From Rhodocyclaceae bacterium (GTDB lineage: Bacteria; Pseudomonadota; Gammaproteobacteria; Burkholderiales; CAIKXV01): 64,000 bases of DNA. Positions 15,290 to 23,205 of the stretch are shown piece by piece. The translations under genes and the position numbers were made by a program. The notes below the pieces were generated by a model. The model was not told where the DNA came from. It ran no database searches and was given only the letters and a program-made list of their open reading frames with translations. The DNA is taken from positions 62,001-126,000 of the forward strand of contig JADCHX010000021.1 of the NCBI GenBank assembly GCA_020248265.1. Direction: 5' to 3'. How positions within the stretch are numbered: position 1 is the first letter of the stretch; the number at the start of each line of letters is the position of its first letter.

Positions 15290-16639
15290 TCAGTTCGCGG
15301 CCAGCACCGACTCCAGCCATGCGCAGGTGGCGAAGAGTTCGGCATCACGGTGCGGCGCGGCGATCACCTGCAGGCCCAGCGGCAGGCCCTGCACGCTGAA
15401 CACCGGCAGGCTCACCGCCGGCGCGCCCAGGTAGGAGGCCGGTATGTTGAATACCGTGTCGCCGGTCGCCTCGATGCCCAGCGGGGCTGCACCTGTGGCG
15501 CTCAGCGTGATCAGCGCGTCGCAGTCACCCGCGACCATCACGTGCGTCGCCCGGGCGGCCTCGCGCTCGGAGAGCAGTGCGCGATAGTCGGCGGGCGTGA
15601 GCTTTTCTGCCTCGGCCAGGCGTCGGCTCAGGAAATCGCTGAGCAGGCGTGGATCGCGCGCGCGGTAGGCGCTCAGCGGCCATACCGATTCGTAGGCGAC
15701 GATCTGCTGGGATACCGGGGCGGCCCGATCCATGAGGGTCTCGAGCCGCGCAAGGCCGGCGTGCTGCGTCCGGCGGACCACCTGCACGCCGGCGCTCTCG
15801 ATGCGCGCGATAGCCGCGTCGAACGCCGCCTTCGCATCCGCTTCCGCGACTTTCCAGCCCGCAGTCTCGAGCACGCCGATCCGCGCGGGGGGGCGCGATG
15901 CTGGCATGTCGCGCGGGCCGAACAGCCCGGGATGCCCGGGATCGCCACCGGCGCGATCCGCGATCTCCCGGGCCACGATCCACGCATCGGCCAGGGTGGC
16001 AGCGATCGGACCATGCGCCGACTGGCTCAGTCCGTCATGCGAGCCGCCCCGGTTGATCGCGCCGAACGTCGGCTTGAAGCCCACCGCACCACAGTAGCTC
16101 GCGGGCCGCAGCAGCGACCCGATGACCTGGGTGCCGATCGCAACCGGGAGCATGCCGCAGCCCACCGCAGCGGCCGATCCGCTGCTCGATCCGCCCGGCG
16201 TGCGACGGGGATCCCAGGGATTGCGCGTGCCGCGTGGCACCATGGCGGCGAACTCGGTGGTCACCGTCTTGCCGAGGATGATCGCGCCGGCCTGCCGCAG
16301 CGCCAGCGTGCTGGCGGCATCGCGCCCGGAGCGATAGCCCTCGAACACCGGCGAGCCGCACTGGGTCGGCATGTCTGCTGTCTCGATCAGGTCCTTGAGT
16401 CCGACCGGCATGCCGTCGATCCGCGACAGCGGGGCCCCAGCCTTCCAGCGTTGCGTCGATGCGCGGGCGCTGTCGCGCGCCGCCTCGATCTCCACATGAA
16501 CGAAAGCCCCCACTTCGGGTTCGAAGGTCGCCATGTCGGCGAGGCAGCGCTCAAGAAAGGCTTCGGGCGTGTCGCGTGCGGCGGAGAAGTCGGCGACCGC
16601 GGCGACGAACGAGCGGCGCCGGGGGGAGGGCAGGGGCAT
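15290..16639 (-). CDS. Amidase-signature family hydrolase
   Basis: A 449-residue amidase. The Ser-cisSer-Lys triad is visible: MPVGLKDLIETADMPT supplies the Lys, RTPGGSSSGSAAAVG the cis-Ser, and GTQVIGSLLRPASYCGAVGF the nucleophile Ser, followed by KPTFGAINRGG. C-terminal FNIPASYLGAPAVSLPVF is the usual substrate-binding segment. It cleaves a small-molecule amide to acid and ammonia; the substrate is unknown. The ATG at 16639 is preferred over a TTG 18 codons upstream. The gene lies between a carbamoylase fragment and a Bug gene on the same strand, so a role in uptake and breakdown of an amide is an inference. Confidence 0.85.
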   Translation of the reverse strand: MPLPSPRRRSFVAAVADFSAARDTPEAFLERCLADMATFEPEVGAFVHVEIEAARDSARASTQRWKAGAPLSRIDGMPVGLKDLIETADMPTQCGSPVFEGYRSGRDAASTLALRQAGAIILGKTVTTEFAAMVPRGTRNPWDPRRTPGGSSSGSAAAVGCGMLPVAIGTQVIGSLLRPASYCGAVGFKPTFGAINRGGSHDGLSQSAHGPIAATLADAWIVAREIADRAGGDPGHPGLFGPRDMPASRPPARIGVLETAGWKVAEADAKAAFDAAIARIESAGVQVVRRTQHAGLARLETLMDRAAPVSQQIVAYESVWPLSAYRARDPRLLSDFLSRRLAEAEKLTPADYRALLSEREAARATHVMVAGDCDALITLSATGAAPLGIEATGDTVFNIPASYLGAPAVSLPVFSVQGLPLGLQVIAAPHRDAELFATCAWLESVLAAN

Positions 16640-16781
16640 GTCGAGGGGATCCGTGCGGAAGTTCGCCTGAGCGGAATGCCCAAGGGAAACCAAGTATAGC
16701 GTTCACGCCCGCGCTGCGCAGCAGCCCTTTAGGCGCGGCTGCGTGCGGCGAGTACGGGTGGGTCGCGCTGTCGGGCGAGGC

Positions 16782-17792
16782 CTACTGCCGCTCGATCTTC
16801 GCCTGCTCGACCACGCGACGCCACTTTGCGATCTCGGACGCCATCAGCTGGCGCATGCCCTCCGGCGTGGAGCCGCGCAGTTCAATGCCGATCTCCCGCA
16901 ACCGCTCGATGACCTCGGGGAGGGCGATCGAGGCGTGTACCTCGCGGTGCAGCCGGTCGATGATCGCGCGTGGCGTCTTCGCCGGACCGGCAAGTCCATT
17001 CCACGCGGTGGCCTCGAACCCGGGCAGGCCAGCCTCGGCGACCGTCGGCACCCCGGGCAGCCCGGGGAAACGCTCGCGCGACGTCACCGCCAGCGCGCGT
17101 AACGTGCCTGCCTGCACCAGCGGCAGCGCTGGCGCGATGAAGTCGACCACCGCAGAGGCCTCACCGGTGCGCGCGGCACCGAGCAGCGGACCGGAGGTCT
17201 TGTAGGGCACCACCTCTGCCGTGAACTGACCCATAGATTTGAACAGTTCGGCGGTCAGGTGCTGCGTGCTGCCGATGTTCGTGACGCCGAGGATGACCTT
17301 GCGCGGATTCGCCCGACCCGCAGCGACGAGCGCCTGGACCGACTTCACCGGAGAGTCCGCGCCAACCAGCACCGTCTGAGCGAAGAAGCCGATCGTGGAT
17401 ACCGGCGCGAAATCGGTCAATGCGTCGTACGGGAGCGACTTCATCACCGCGGTGGCGACAGCATGCCCGGAGTTCAGCCACAGCAGCGTGTGCCCATCGG
17501 GCAGCGCGTTTTTCGCCATCTCGGTGGCGACCACTCCGCCGGCACCCGGCCGGTTGTCGATCAGCACCGACTGGCCGAGCGTGCCACTCCAGCGCTGGGC
17601 CAGCACGCGCGCGTTGATGTCGCTCACGCCCCCGGGGCCGACCGGTAGCAAGATGCGTACGGGACGGTCAGGCCAGCCTTGCGCCGTCGCCACGCCCGCG
17701 TCGAACGACGCCGCCAGCGCTAGAGCGACCGTAAGCTTCGCGATCGTCCGCCGGCTAGACCGCCAGACTTCGAGGGAGCAACCAGTCACCAT
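16782..17792 (-). CDS. Bug/TctC-family solute receptor
   Basis: A 336-residue receptor. Signal peptide KLTVALALAASFDAGVATAQ, then WPDRPVRILLPVGPGGVSDI, IDNRPGAGGVVATEMA, LPDGHTLLWL, and second-lobe VPYKTSGPLLGAA and NGLAGPAKTPRAI. AGGAG lies 6 bases before the ATG at 17792, supporting this start over a reading that would begin 61 codons earlier. The amidase gene follows 142 bases downstream on the same strand. The acidic residues that select amino acids in some Bug proteins are not obvious here, so the ligand is open. Confidence 0.9.
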   Translation of the reverse strand: MVTGCSLEVWRSSRRTIAKLTVALALAASFDAGVATAQGWPDRPVRILLPVGPGGVSDINARVLAQRWSGTLGQSVLIDNRPGAGGVVATEMAKNALPDGHTLLWLNSGHAVATAVMKSLPYDALTDFAPVSTIGFFAQTVLVGADSPVKSVQALVAAGRANPRKVILGVTNIGSTQHLTAELFKSMGQFTAEVVPYKTSGPLLGAARTGEASAVVDFIAPALPLVQAGTLRALAVTSRERFPGLPGVPTVAEAGLPGFEATAWNGLAGPAKTPRAIIDRLHREVHASIALPEVIERLREIGIELRGSTPEGMRQLMASEIAKWRRVVEQAKIERQ

Positions 17793-17855
17793 GACGTCTC
17801 CTGCGCAGGGTCGATCGAATTGGAGAACTTTAGCAATTCTCATGCCACTATTCCT

Positions 17856-17884
17856 AGTATACGGGAATGCGGTTCGGCAACTGG
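17856..17884 (-). promoter_or_regulatory. Possible sigma-70 promoter for the Bug gene
   Basis: On the minus strand TATACT (17861-17856) is one change from the -10 consensus, with a weak CCAGTT 17 bases upstream. It lies 60 bases before the start codon. The -35 is poor, so activation by a regulator may be needed. Confidence 0.3.
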
Positions 17885-18084
17885 CCGCGACGGCTGCGGG
17901 GACGCCGCGAGCGACCGACGTGCCAGACCCGCGGGCAATGCGCTTGCTGGTGCCCAGCACCAGCACCGGCGGCATCAGCCCGGCGCGGGGACCGGTCGCC
18001 GCGCGCGCCAGCGGCTTGGTTGACTGAACAGCTCCGCTCGATCATCTGTCGAACCAGCTCCAAGCGACGCGCGGACGTCGATCG

Positions 18085-18232
18085 GACATTCCTATGGCCG
18101 TTCATCCAGCTGGTCTATCCGAACACCCTTGGGTCGCTGCAGGGGGTCGAGTCCGGTATCCTGCTGCAGGTCGGGTTCGAAGATACGGTGCCGAACCGTC
18201 CGGTCACGATCTCCTCCTGGAGCAGCCCGATG
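18085..18232 (+). pseudogene. Possible nucleotidyltransferase (AbiEii-like) toxin fragment
   Basis: The + strand reads PFIQLVYPNTLGSLQGVESG, ILLQVGFEDTVPNRPVTISS, W. The pattern of ILLxVGFDxTxPNxPVTISSW resembles the central part of AbiEii/AbiGii-type nucleotidyl transferases, the toxins of type IV toxin-antitoxin and phage-exclusion systems. Nothing of the nucleotidyltransferase catalytic motif remains. The identification rests on one conserved block and is tentative. Sequence to 18420 is unrecognised. Confidence 0.35.
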
Positions 18233-18459
18233 TGCTCGATTTCATCGGCACGCCCGCCTGCGAGGCGCGCAGGCGGCAGCGGTTGCGCGCGGCCGATGAA
18301 CACGTCATCGCACGCACCCCCCGCTTTCTTGCTGGGCGATTCGACCTGGCGCTGCGTCTTTGCCGCCGAGTACATGCGGACAGCAGCGCGAAGCAAAGTC
18401 CAGCGTAGGTTCCATCGGGAGAGTTGCAGCCAGGCCAGACAATCGTTTTCCGAGTCTCG

Positions 18460-18622
18460 AAGGCGAGCGGGTGTTCGGCATCGAGATCGAAAGTTGTGCG
18501 CGTTGCGGGCCGGGGTGGCCAGCCGATCCAGGGCCGATGGTGGCCTGCGGCGCATCGGCGCGAGGCTGGCCAGCCGCAGGCAGCAGCGCGTGAGGGCTGG
18601 CAGGGGCGTTTGAAGGTACTGT
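18460..18622. repeat. IS91-like remnant and element end
   Basis: The + strand first carries GTGTTCGGCATCGAGATCGA, coding for the VFGIEIESC segment of the IS91-like transposase, then 18510-18622, which is almost identical to 14979-15097, and ends in GGGGCGTTTGAAGGTACT. A truncated Bug gene begins at the motif. Confidence 0.65.
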
Positions 18623-18740
18623 TCGCCTCGAACAGCGCGAAGCGGGTGGCAGCCCTGCCAGACATGGCTACCCTCGCCGAGACCTACCCCGACTTTGAGG
18701 CGAGCTCGTGGTTCGGCATGATGGTGCCGGCCGGGCCTGG
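18622..18740 (+). pseudogene. Bug receptor C-terminal-lobe fragment
   Basis: About 38 codons on the + strand: SAKRVAALPDMATLAETYPD, FEASSWFGMMVPAG. This is the hinge of a Bug protein between the second lobe and the C-terminal helix (R-AxLPDxPTLAExxPGFEASSWFGMxVPAGTP). Both ends are missing: on the left a mobile-element end, on the right an oppositely oriented MmgE/PrpD fragment. Confidence 0.75.
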
Positions 18741-18959
18741 AGCGGCGTATCGCAGCATCCGCTCCGAGACCAGGTGCGTGACCGGTTCGCCGAGTCCGGC
18801 GATGGCGCAGGCGAACCAGTCGATCAGCGATGACCGGACAGCATCCACCGCGGACGAAGGCAGTTCATCGAATGCGATGAACGCCAGCCATTCGCCTGCC
18901 CGGAGGGCAGGCCCTGCGGTCGCCTGCACTGATGGCTCGATGATGCATCCATCCCCCAT
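18741..18959 (-). pseudogene. MmgE/PrpD-family N-terminal fragment
   Basis: A minus-strand gene start with a strong GGGGGAGG ribosome site 5 bases before the ATG at 18959. It encodes LAFIAFDELPSSAVDAVRSS, LIDWFACAIAGLGEPVTHLV and SERML, the N-terminal helix bundle of the MmgE/PrpD family (2-methylcitrate dehydratase, iminodisuccinate epimerase and cis-aconitate decarboxylase relatives; about 450 residues in full). After about 73 codons the frame runs into antisense of the Bug fragment. The 5' end is well preserved, so the truncation may be fairly recent. Confidence 0.75.
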
Positions 18960-19059
18960 GCGACCTCCCCCGTTTGCCGCGCATCTGCTCGGACCGATCT
19001 TCGCCGAACCGTCGCTGCCCGGCGAGTCTAGCCGATGAAGAAGGCCGCTGCCCTTCCGG

Positions 19060-19473
19060 TCATGTGGGTACGGTACGCTCCATGATGATCTCCGGCCTTG
19101 CGGGAGCCGTGAACCCGAACTTCTCGTACAGCCCGCGTGCCGTGCTGCTGACCAGCATGAAGCGCCGTACGTCCCGCAATGCCGGGTGTGCTACGACGGC
19201 GGCGACGAGGGTGCGGCTCAGGCCTCGACCTCGATGGGACTTGAGCACGAACACGTCCTGCAGCCATGCAAAGCCGGCGTAGTCGGTCACGACCCTTGCG
19301 TAGCCGACCTGCGCGTCACCAATGAACAGTCCGAAGTTGATCGAATGCGCGATGCTCCTGCGGACCAGGTCAAGGGATATGCCGCGCGCCCAGTGCGATT
19401 CCTCCGACAGGAATCGATGGATGACCTCGACGTCGAGTTCGGCCTGGTCGTTGGATATGCGGACGTCGCTCAT
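19060..19473 (-). CDS. GNAT-family N-acetyltransferase
   Basis: A 137-residue single-domain GNAT protein. VGYARVVTDYAGFAWLQDVF is strand 4, SHRGRGLSRTLVAAVV the acetyl-CoA pyrophosphate-binding motif A, and the end YEKFGFTAPARPEIIME is motif B with the usual Tyr. It transfers an acetyl group from acetyl-CoA to a small amine. A purine-rich ribosome site (GGAGAAAGAG) precedes the ATG. It stands apart from its neighbours and looks intact. Confidence 0.88.
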   Translation of the reverse strand: MSDVRISNDQAELDVEVIHRFLSEESHWARGISLDLVRRSIAHSINFGLFIGDAQVGYARVVTDYAGFAWLQDVFVLKSHRGRGLSRTLVAAVVAHPALRDVRRFMLVSSTARGLYEKFGFTAPARPEIIMERTVPT

Positions 19474-19810
19474 CTGTCTCTTTCTCCGGACCTATTCGTG
19501 CGGCGGAACCTGGGCGGTTGCAGCGCTGATTTCCTCCGCCGAGGACGCTGCTGGCGCGAGGAGGATCGGCAGCGCGTAGATGCCGGCGGAACGTGTAGAA
19601 ACTCCTCGCGGACTGCCAGCCCTTCGAGACAGTGGTGATCTGGCCGGCCATCCAAACGCGAAACAGGATGAAGATGAATGCACCCTACGCGGCGATCCTG
19701 GGGATCAGGAGCGTCCTCCCCAGCCAGACACGCCATCGTTCGAGTTGAACCTCCGGTCGGCCATTCGGGGGTGTCATCGCGATCCTTCGTCCGCCATCCT
19801 GAGGGTCATG
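19474..19810. other. Gene-free stretch, possible membrane-protein relic
   Basis: No intact gene. The minus strand can encode a hydrophobic stretch (LGRTLLIPRIAA, stop, GAFIFILFRVWMAGQITT) and, in another frame, YALPILLAPAASS, which together suggest the broken end of a membrane or exported protein. I cannot name a family. Confidence 0.3.
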
Positions 19811-20818
19811 TCAATCGACCGAGGCACCCGACGCCTTCACGGCCCGTAAATAGGAGACCACGTCCGATTTCAGGGTCGCGGCATAGGCCTCTGGCGTCGA
19901 TGCGACCACGTCGATGCCGATCCGCTCGTAGCGCTGCAGCGAATCCGGATGCGTGAGCGCCTTGCGCATCTCGTCGGCGAGCGCGCGCACGATCGGCGCA
20001 GGCGTGCCCACCGGCGCCAGCGCGCCGACCGACGGCACGAACGTGAGCTCCTTGTAGCCGAGCTCGGCCAGCGTCGGCACCGCGCGTGCCTGGTGCGAGC
20101 GCTCCGGGCTGGCCACCGCGACCAGTCGGACCCTGCCCGCGGCGACATGCCCCGCCACCTGTGCGATGGTGCTGAACAGCACCTGGATCTCGCCGTTGAG
20201 CAGCGCTGGCGTCGATTGGCTGCTGCCCTTGTACGCGACATGCACCAGGTCGACGCCCAGTTGCTGCTTCATCGTCTCGGTAGCCAGGTGGTGGATGCTA
20301 CCCACGCCGGACGATCCATAGGACAGTGCGCCGGGCTTCGCTTTCGCCAGCGCCACCAGTTCGGGGAAGGTCGATACGCCGAGCGAAGCGCTGACCGCCA
20401 GGAATAGCGGCGTGGTACCTATCAGCGTCACCGGCTCGAAGTCGCGCAGCGTTATGTATGGCGGCTTGCGATGCAGCGCAGGGATGATGGACGTGGAACC
20501 GATGTCCGCGATCTTGATCGAGTAGCCGTCCGGCGTGCTCTTCGCCACCACCATCATGCTGATGATGCCGCCGGCCCCCGGCCGGTTGTCTACGATCACC
20601 GGCTGCCCGCGCATGCCCGGGCTGGTCGTCATCCGCTCCGCCGCGATGCGTGCGACGCTGTCGGTCAGCCCGCCCGCCACGCCCGACGACACCAGGCGAA
20701 TCGGCCGCGAAGGGAACGCCGCGCCCGGTGCCTGCGCGTGGGCAAGCACTGGCAGGCCGGCCAGGCTGCCAGCAGCCAGCGCGAGCCTGGAGAACGCGTC
20801 TCGGCGACCGCCGTGCAT
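19811..20818 (-). CDS. Bug/TctC-family solute receptor coupled to a cupin
   Basis: A 335-residue receptor: a Tat-like start (GRRDAFSRLALAAGSLAG), FPSRPIRLVSSGVAGGLTDS, IVDNRPGAGGIISMMVVA, HVAYKGSSQSTPALLNGEI and LAPVGTPAPIV. The first-lobe loop reads SSGVAGGLTDS instead of the usual PFxPGGxxDxx, so the ligand pocket differs. The ATG at 20818 overlaps the last base of the upstream cupin stop (TGATG), coupling the two. Confidence 0.9.
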   Translation of the reverse strand: MHGGRRDAFSRLALAAGSLAGLPVLAHAQAPGAAFPSRPIRLVSSGVAGGLTDSVARIAAERMTTSPGMRGQPVIVDNRPGAGGIISMMVVAKSTPDGYSIKIADIGSTSIIPALHRKPPYITLRDFEPVTLIGTTPLFLAVSASLGVSTFPELVALAKAKPGALSYGSSGVGSIHHLATETMKQQLGVDLVHVAYKGSSQSTPALLNGEIQVLFSTIAQVAGHVAAGRVRLVAVASPERSHQARAVPTLAELGYKELTFVPSVGALAPVGTPAPIVRALADEMRKALTHPDSLQRYERIGIDVVASTPEAYAATLKSDVVSYLRAVKASGASVD

Positions 20819-21654
20819 CAAGCGCCTTCGATCTTCGGCAGCCCGAGCCGAACCAGTTCGAGTTCCTCGGACGCCTTGAGCGCAGCGGCCTCGCCGGCCA
20901 GCAGGTAGCAGGACGTATGGCGTACGACCGGGCTGTCACCGACCGAACCGCTGCCGCGCAGCACGAAGTACAGCGCACGGCCCGACAGCGGCAGTGAGGC
21001 GCCGGGGTCGACGCGGTACAGGGCGGCCGAGGCCTCGCATTCGGTGAATGCGCCGAGCGGCTTGTGCGCGACACCGGCAAGGCCTGGTGCCGGCTGCCAG
21101 TCGAAGCGGTCCGCGCGAAGAAACACCGGCTTCTCGTAGCGCGGCTGCGGATACTCGAGTTTGCGGCCGTGCACATGCTCCCAGACCGCCTCGTAGGCGT
21201 CCTTGTTCACCTTCTTGCCATCGTCACGGTAGGTGGTGTAGACGCCCTTCTCGAACGTACCGCGCGTCTTCAGTTCGTCGGCCGCGCGGTTGCCCTCCGC
21301 TTCCGAGGTGTAGCCGGAGCGGCTCGCACCCGCGAACTGCAGCAGCAGGTTCCAGGTGTCGCCGCTGGAGGTCTGCGGGCCGTAGTAGACGCCTTCCGGG
21401 AAGTAGCCGACCGAGCCAGGCGTGAACTTGCCGTCCGGACCGTAGTCGTAGGTGCCTTCGAGCTGCATCCGGAACTGGTCGAAGTTGTGCCGGTGGCGCG
21501 GAGACAGGAAGTCGCCGGCGATGTTGACCAGTCGCAGCGCGAAGTTGCCGAGGCCGGGTTCGCCCTCGATCAGCCGGTACGCCTTGATCACGCCCTGGCG
21601 AAGCTGCGTGGCACTAGTGGTGAGTTCCCGCGTCTCGATCGGAACGACCTGCAT
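20818..21654 (-). CDS. Bicupin-like protein coupled to a Bug receptor
   Basis: A 278-residue cytoplasmic protein. The N-terminal barrel has SPRHRHNFDQFRMQLEGTYD, an HxHxxxxx(Q/E) cupin metal site, then GSVGYFPEGVYYGPQ; the C-terminal barrel has CEASAALYRVDPGASLPLSG and ALYFVLRGSGSVGDS. The metal site and two-barrel layout suggest a dioxygenase, isomerase or ligand-binding function, which is unassigned. AGGGAG precedes the ATG at 21654. It repeats the order cupin then Bug seen at 12133-13922, though the two cupins are only distantly alike. Confidence 0.75.
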   Translation of the reverse strand: MQVVPIETRELTTSATQLRQGVIKAYRLIEGEPGLGNFALRLVNIAGDFLSPRHRHNFDQFRMQLEGTYDYGPDGKFTPGSVGYFPEGVYYGPQTSSGDTWNLLLQFAGASRSGYTSEAEGNRAADELKTRGTFEKGVYTTYRDDGKKVNKDAYEAVWEHVHGRKLEYPQPRYEKPVFLRADRFDWQPAPGLAGVAHKPLGAFTECEASAALYRVDPGASLPLSGRALYFVLRGSGSVGDSPVVRHTSCYLLAGEAAALKASEELELVRLGLPKIEGA

Positions 21655-21794
21655 TGGATATGCTCCCTGCGAAGGTACCGGCTGCCGAGGCTTCCCGGAT
21701 GCCCGTGCATTCTAGGCATCCTCGCGCTGCGCTGTCCACCCGACGCCTAGGTGGAACTTGACGATGTTCCCGAATCAGATCAGCTCGAGCGCCA

Positions 21795-22066
21795 CTGGGT
21801 AAATCAGCGGTGTGACTCAACGGTTTGGCGCTGCCGGGAGGCTATCGCACGGAGCAGCGAACACCCTGCGCAGGTGCTGTGGACGCGGGGCGTGTTGCGC
21901 TTGACGATCGGGGCGCCGGTGAGGACGATGGATTCGAGGGTCATCTAGTGCAGCCCGGCCGAGTTGACCGCTTGATTCAGCGGCCATAGCTGCTCGTGCA
22001 GCGCGTCGGCGCGACGCTTGCGTCCTCGAGGCCGCGGCCGCAGGGGCGTTTGAAAGTACTCTTCGT
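21795..22066. repeat. Mobile-element remnant ending in GGGGCGTTTGAAAGTACT
   Basis: The whole stretch resembles 25805-26040 and 27335-27522. It holds, in order, GCTGCCGGGAGGCTATCGCA, the sequence CGTGTTGCGCTTGACGATC, a block around CGAGTTGACCGCTTGAT and the closing motif (about 22043-22060). No transposase coding remains. An FNT-channel gene is cut at its right edge. Confidence 0.7.
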
Positions 22067-22302
22067 GGATGCCGCTGCGGGAGGCCTTCTGGCGCGCGAT
22101 CCTGTGCAACGTACTGGTCTGCCTCGCGGTGTGGATGGCCGCGGCCGGGCGCTCGGTGACCGACACGTCGGTGGCGATCGTGCCACCGGTCACCGCATTC
22201 GTGCGGCAACTGGTCGTGGTAATTGCCGGCAACCTCGTCGGCGGTAGCGTGCTGGTGGCGCTCGTCTACCACCTCGTCCACCGCCGCGGGCAGCCGGCGT
22301 GA
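22067..22302 (+). pseudogene. Formate/nitrite (FNT) channel fragment, internally deleted
   Basis: The frame encodes FWRAILCNVLVCLAVWMAAA, GRSVTD, AIVPPVTAFV and then IAGNLVGGSVLVALVYHLVH. These are the CNxLVCLAVW and GNxxGGSxLVxLVYW segments of FocA/NirC-type channels. The N-terminal half is missing at the mobile-element end, and about 50 residues between TAFV and AGNLVGG, including the GFEHSVANM histidine block, have been lost. The stop overlaps the next gene's GTG as GTGA. Confidence 0.7.
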
Positions 22303-22661
22303 TCCGCGGACTGGTCACGCTGCTCGTCTTCCAGGGTCTGGGCGAGGTGATCGCGCGGGCGCTGTCGCTGCCGTTACCCGGCCCGGTGGTCGGGCTGTGC
22401 CTGCTGCTGGCCGCGCTGCACCTGCGCGGCCGGGTCGACCCGGACCTCGATCTCGTCGCCTCCGGCTTCTGCACCCATCTCGGCCTGCTGTTCGTGCCCG
22501 CGGCCGTGGGCGTGGTGATGTTCCTGCCGGAACTGCGCGAGCACGGGCTCATCGTCGGCGCGATTCTCGCGATCAGCGTCGTGCTGGCCATGGCCGCCGC
22601 GGCGCTGGTGCTGCGCGCGGTTCGCGGTCCTCGATCGCGAGCGAGCCGGCCCTCGCCGTGA
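22299..22661 (+). CDS. lrgA: LrgA/CidA-family membrane protein
   Basis: A 120-residue protein with four predicted membrane helices. FQGLGEVIARALSLPLPGPV is the CidA/LrgA start (GExxxxxxxLPLPGPVxGL), followed by LVASGFCTHLGLLFVPAAVG and VVMF. LrgA-type holin-like proteins act with LrgB in pyruvate or 3-carbon uptake, autolysis control or glycolate/lactate transport. It begins at GTG 22299, overlapping the FNT stop, and its own stop overlaps the lrgB GTG. The coding sequence looks intact, but its partner is internally deleted. Confidence 0.85.
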   Translation: MIRGLVTLLVFQGLGEVIARALSLPLPGPVVGLCLLLAALHLRGRVDPDLDLVASGFCTHLGLLFVPAAVGVVMFLPELREHGLIVGAILAISVVLAMAAAALVLRAVRGPRSRASRPSP

Positions 22662-23137
22662 TCGGCGCGCCGCTGGTGGAACTGCGCGAGATCTGGGTCT
22701 ACCTGACCGGCACCCCCCTGCTGTCGCTGGTGCCCGCGCTGCTCGCGCTCGCCTGCGGCGGGGCGGTGTCGATCGCGAGCAGCGTCGGGCTCGCCACATT
22801 CGCCGGGTTGCCCCCGGAACTGGTCGCGCCCTTCTACGCGAAGTCGGTGACCGCGCCGATCGCGATGGGGGTAGCGGAGACGATCGGAGCCTCGCCGACG
22901 CTTACCGCGGTCTACTCGGTGTGCACCGGCATTCTTGGCGCGATCCTCGCGCGCTATGTTCTCGATGCGCTGCGCGTCGTGCCCTGGTGGCAGCGCGGGC
23001 TGGCCGTGGGCGTGGCCGCGCACGGGATCGGCACGTCCCGGGCCTTCTCCGTCAGTCCCGAAGCCGGCGCCTTCGCCAGCCTGGGGATGGGACTGCACGG
23101 CATCGCCGGGGCGCTGGTGATCCCCTGGCTGGTGTAG
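22658..23137 (+). pseudogene. lrgB: LrgB-family membrane protein with an internal deletion
   Basis: The frame starts at GTG 22658 (GTGA overlap with lrgA): ELREIWVYLTGTPLLSLVPA, LLALACGGAVSIASSVGLAT, then FYAKSVTAPIAMGVAETIGA, TAVYSVCTGILGAILA, VAAHGIGTSRAF and GMGLHGIAGALVIPWLV. All landmarks of the C-terminal half of LrgB are present, but only 159 residues remain of about 235: roughly 75 residues (helices 2-4) are missing between the first helix and AGG-VSI. The frame is preserved, so a short protein could still be made. Confidence 0.75.
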
Positions 23138-23205
23138 CCTGTGTCCAAAGGTGGACTCTACGCGCGAGGCCAGGCGTGCGGCGGTGGCCGATCGAGGAAC
23201 CTGTG

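Noticed and set aside
15290-16639. Amidase nucleophile region reads QVIGS rather than QTGGS, possible inactive enzyme
   Set aside because: The nucleophile Ser and the following RPASYCG are intact, and variants with Ile before Gly-Ser are familiar in this family.
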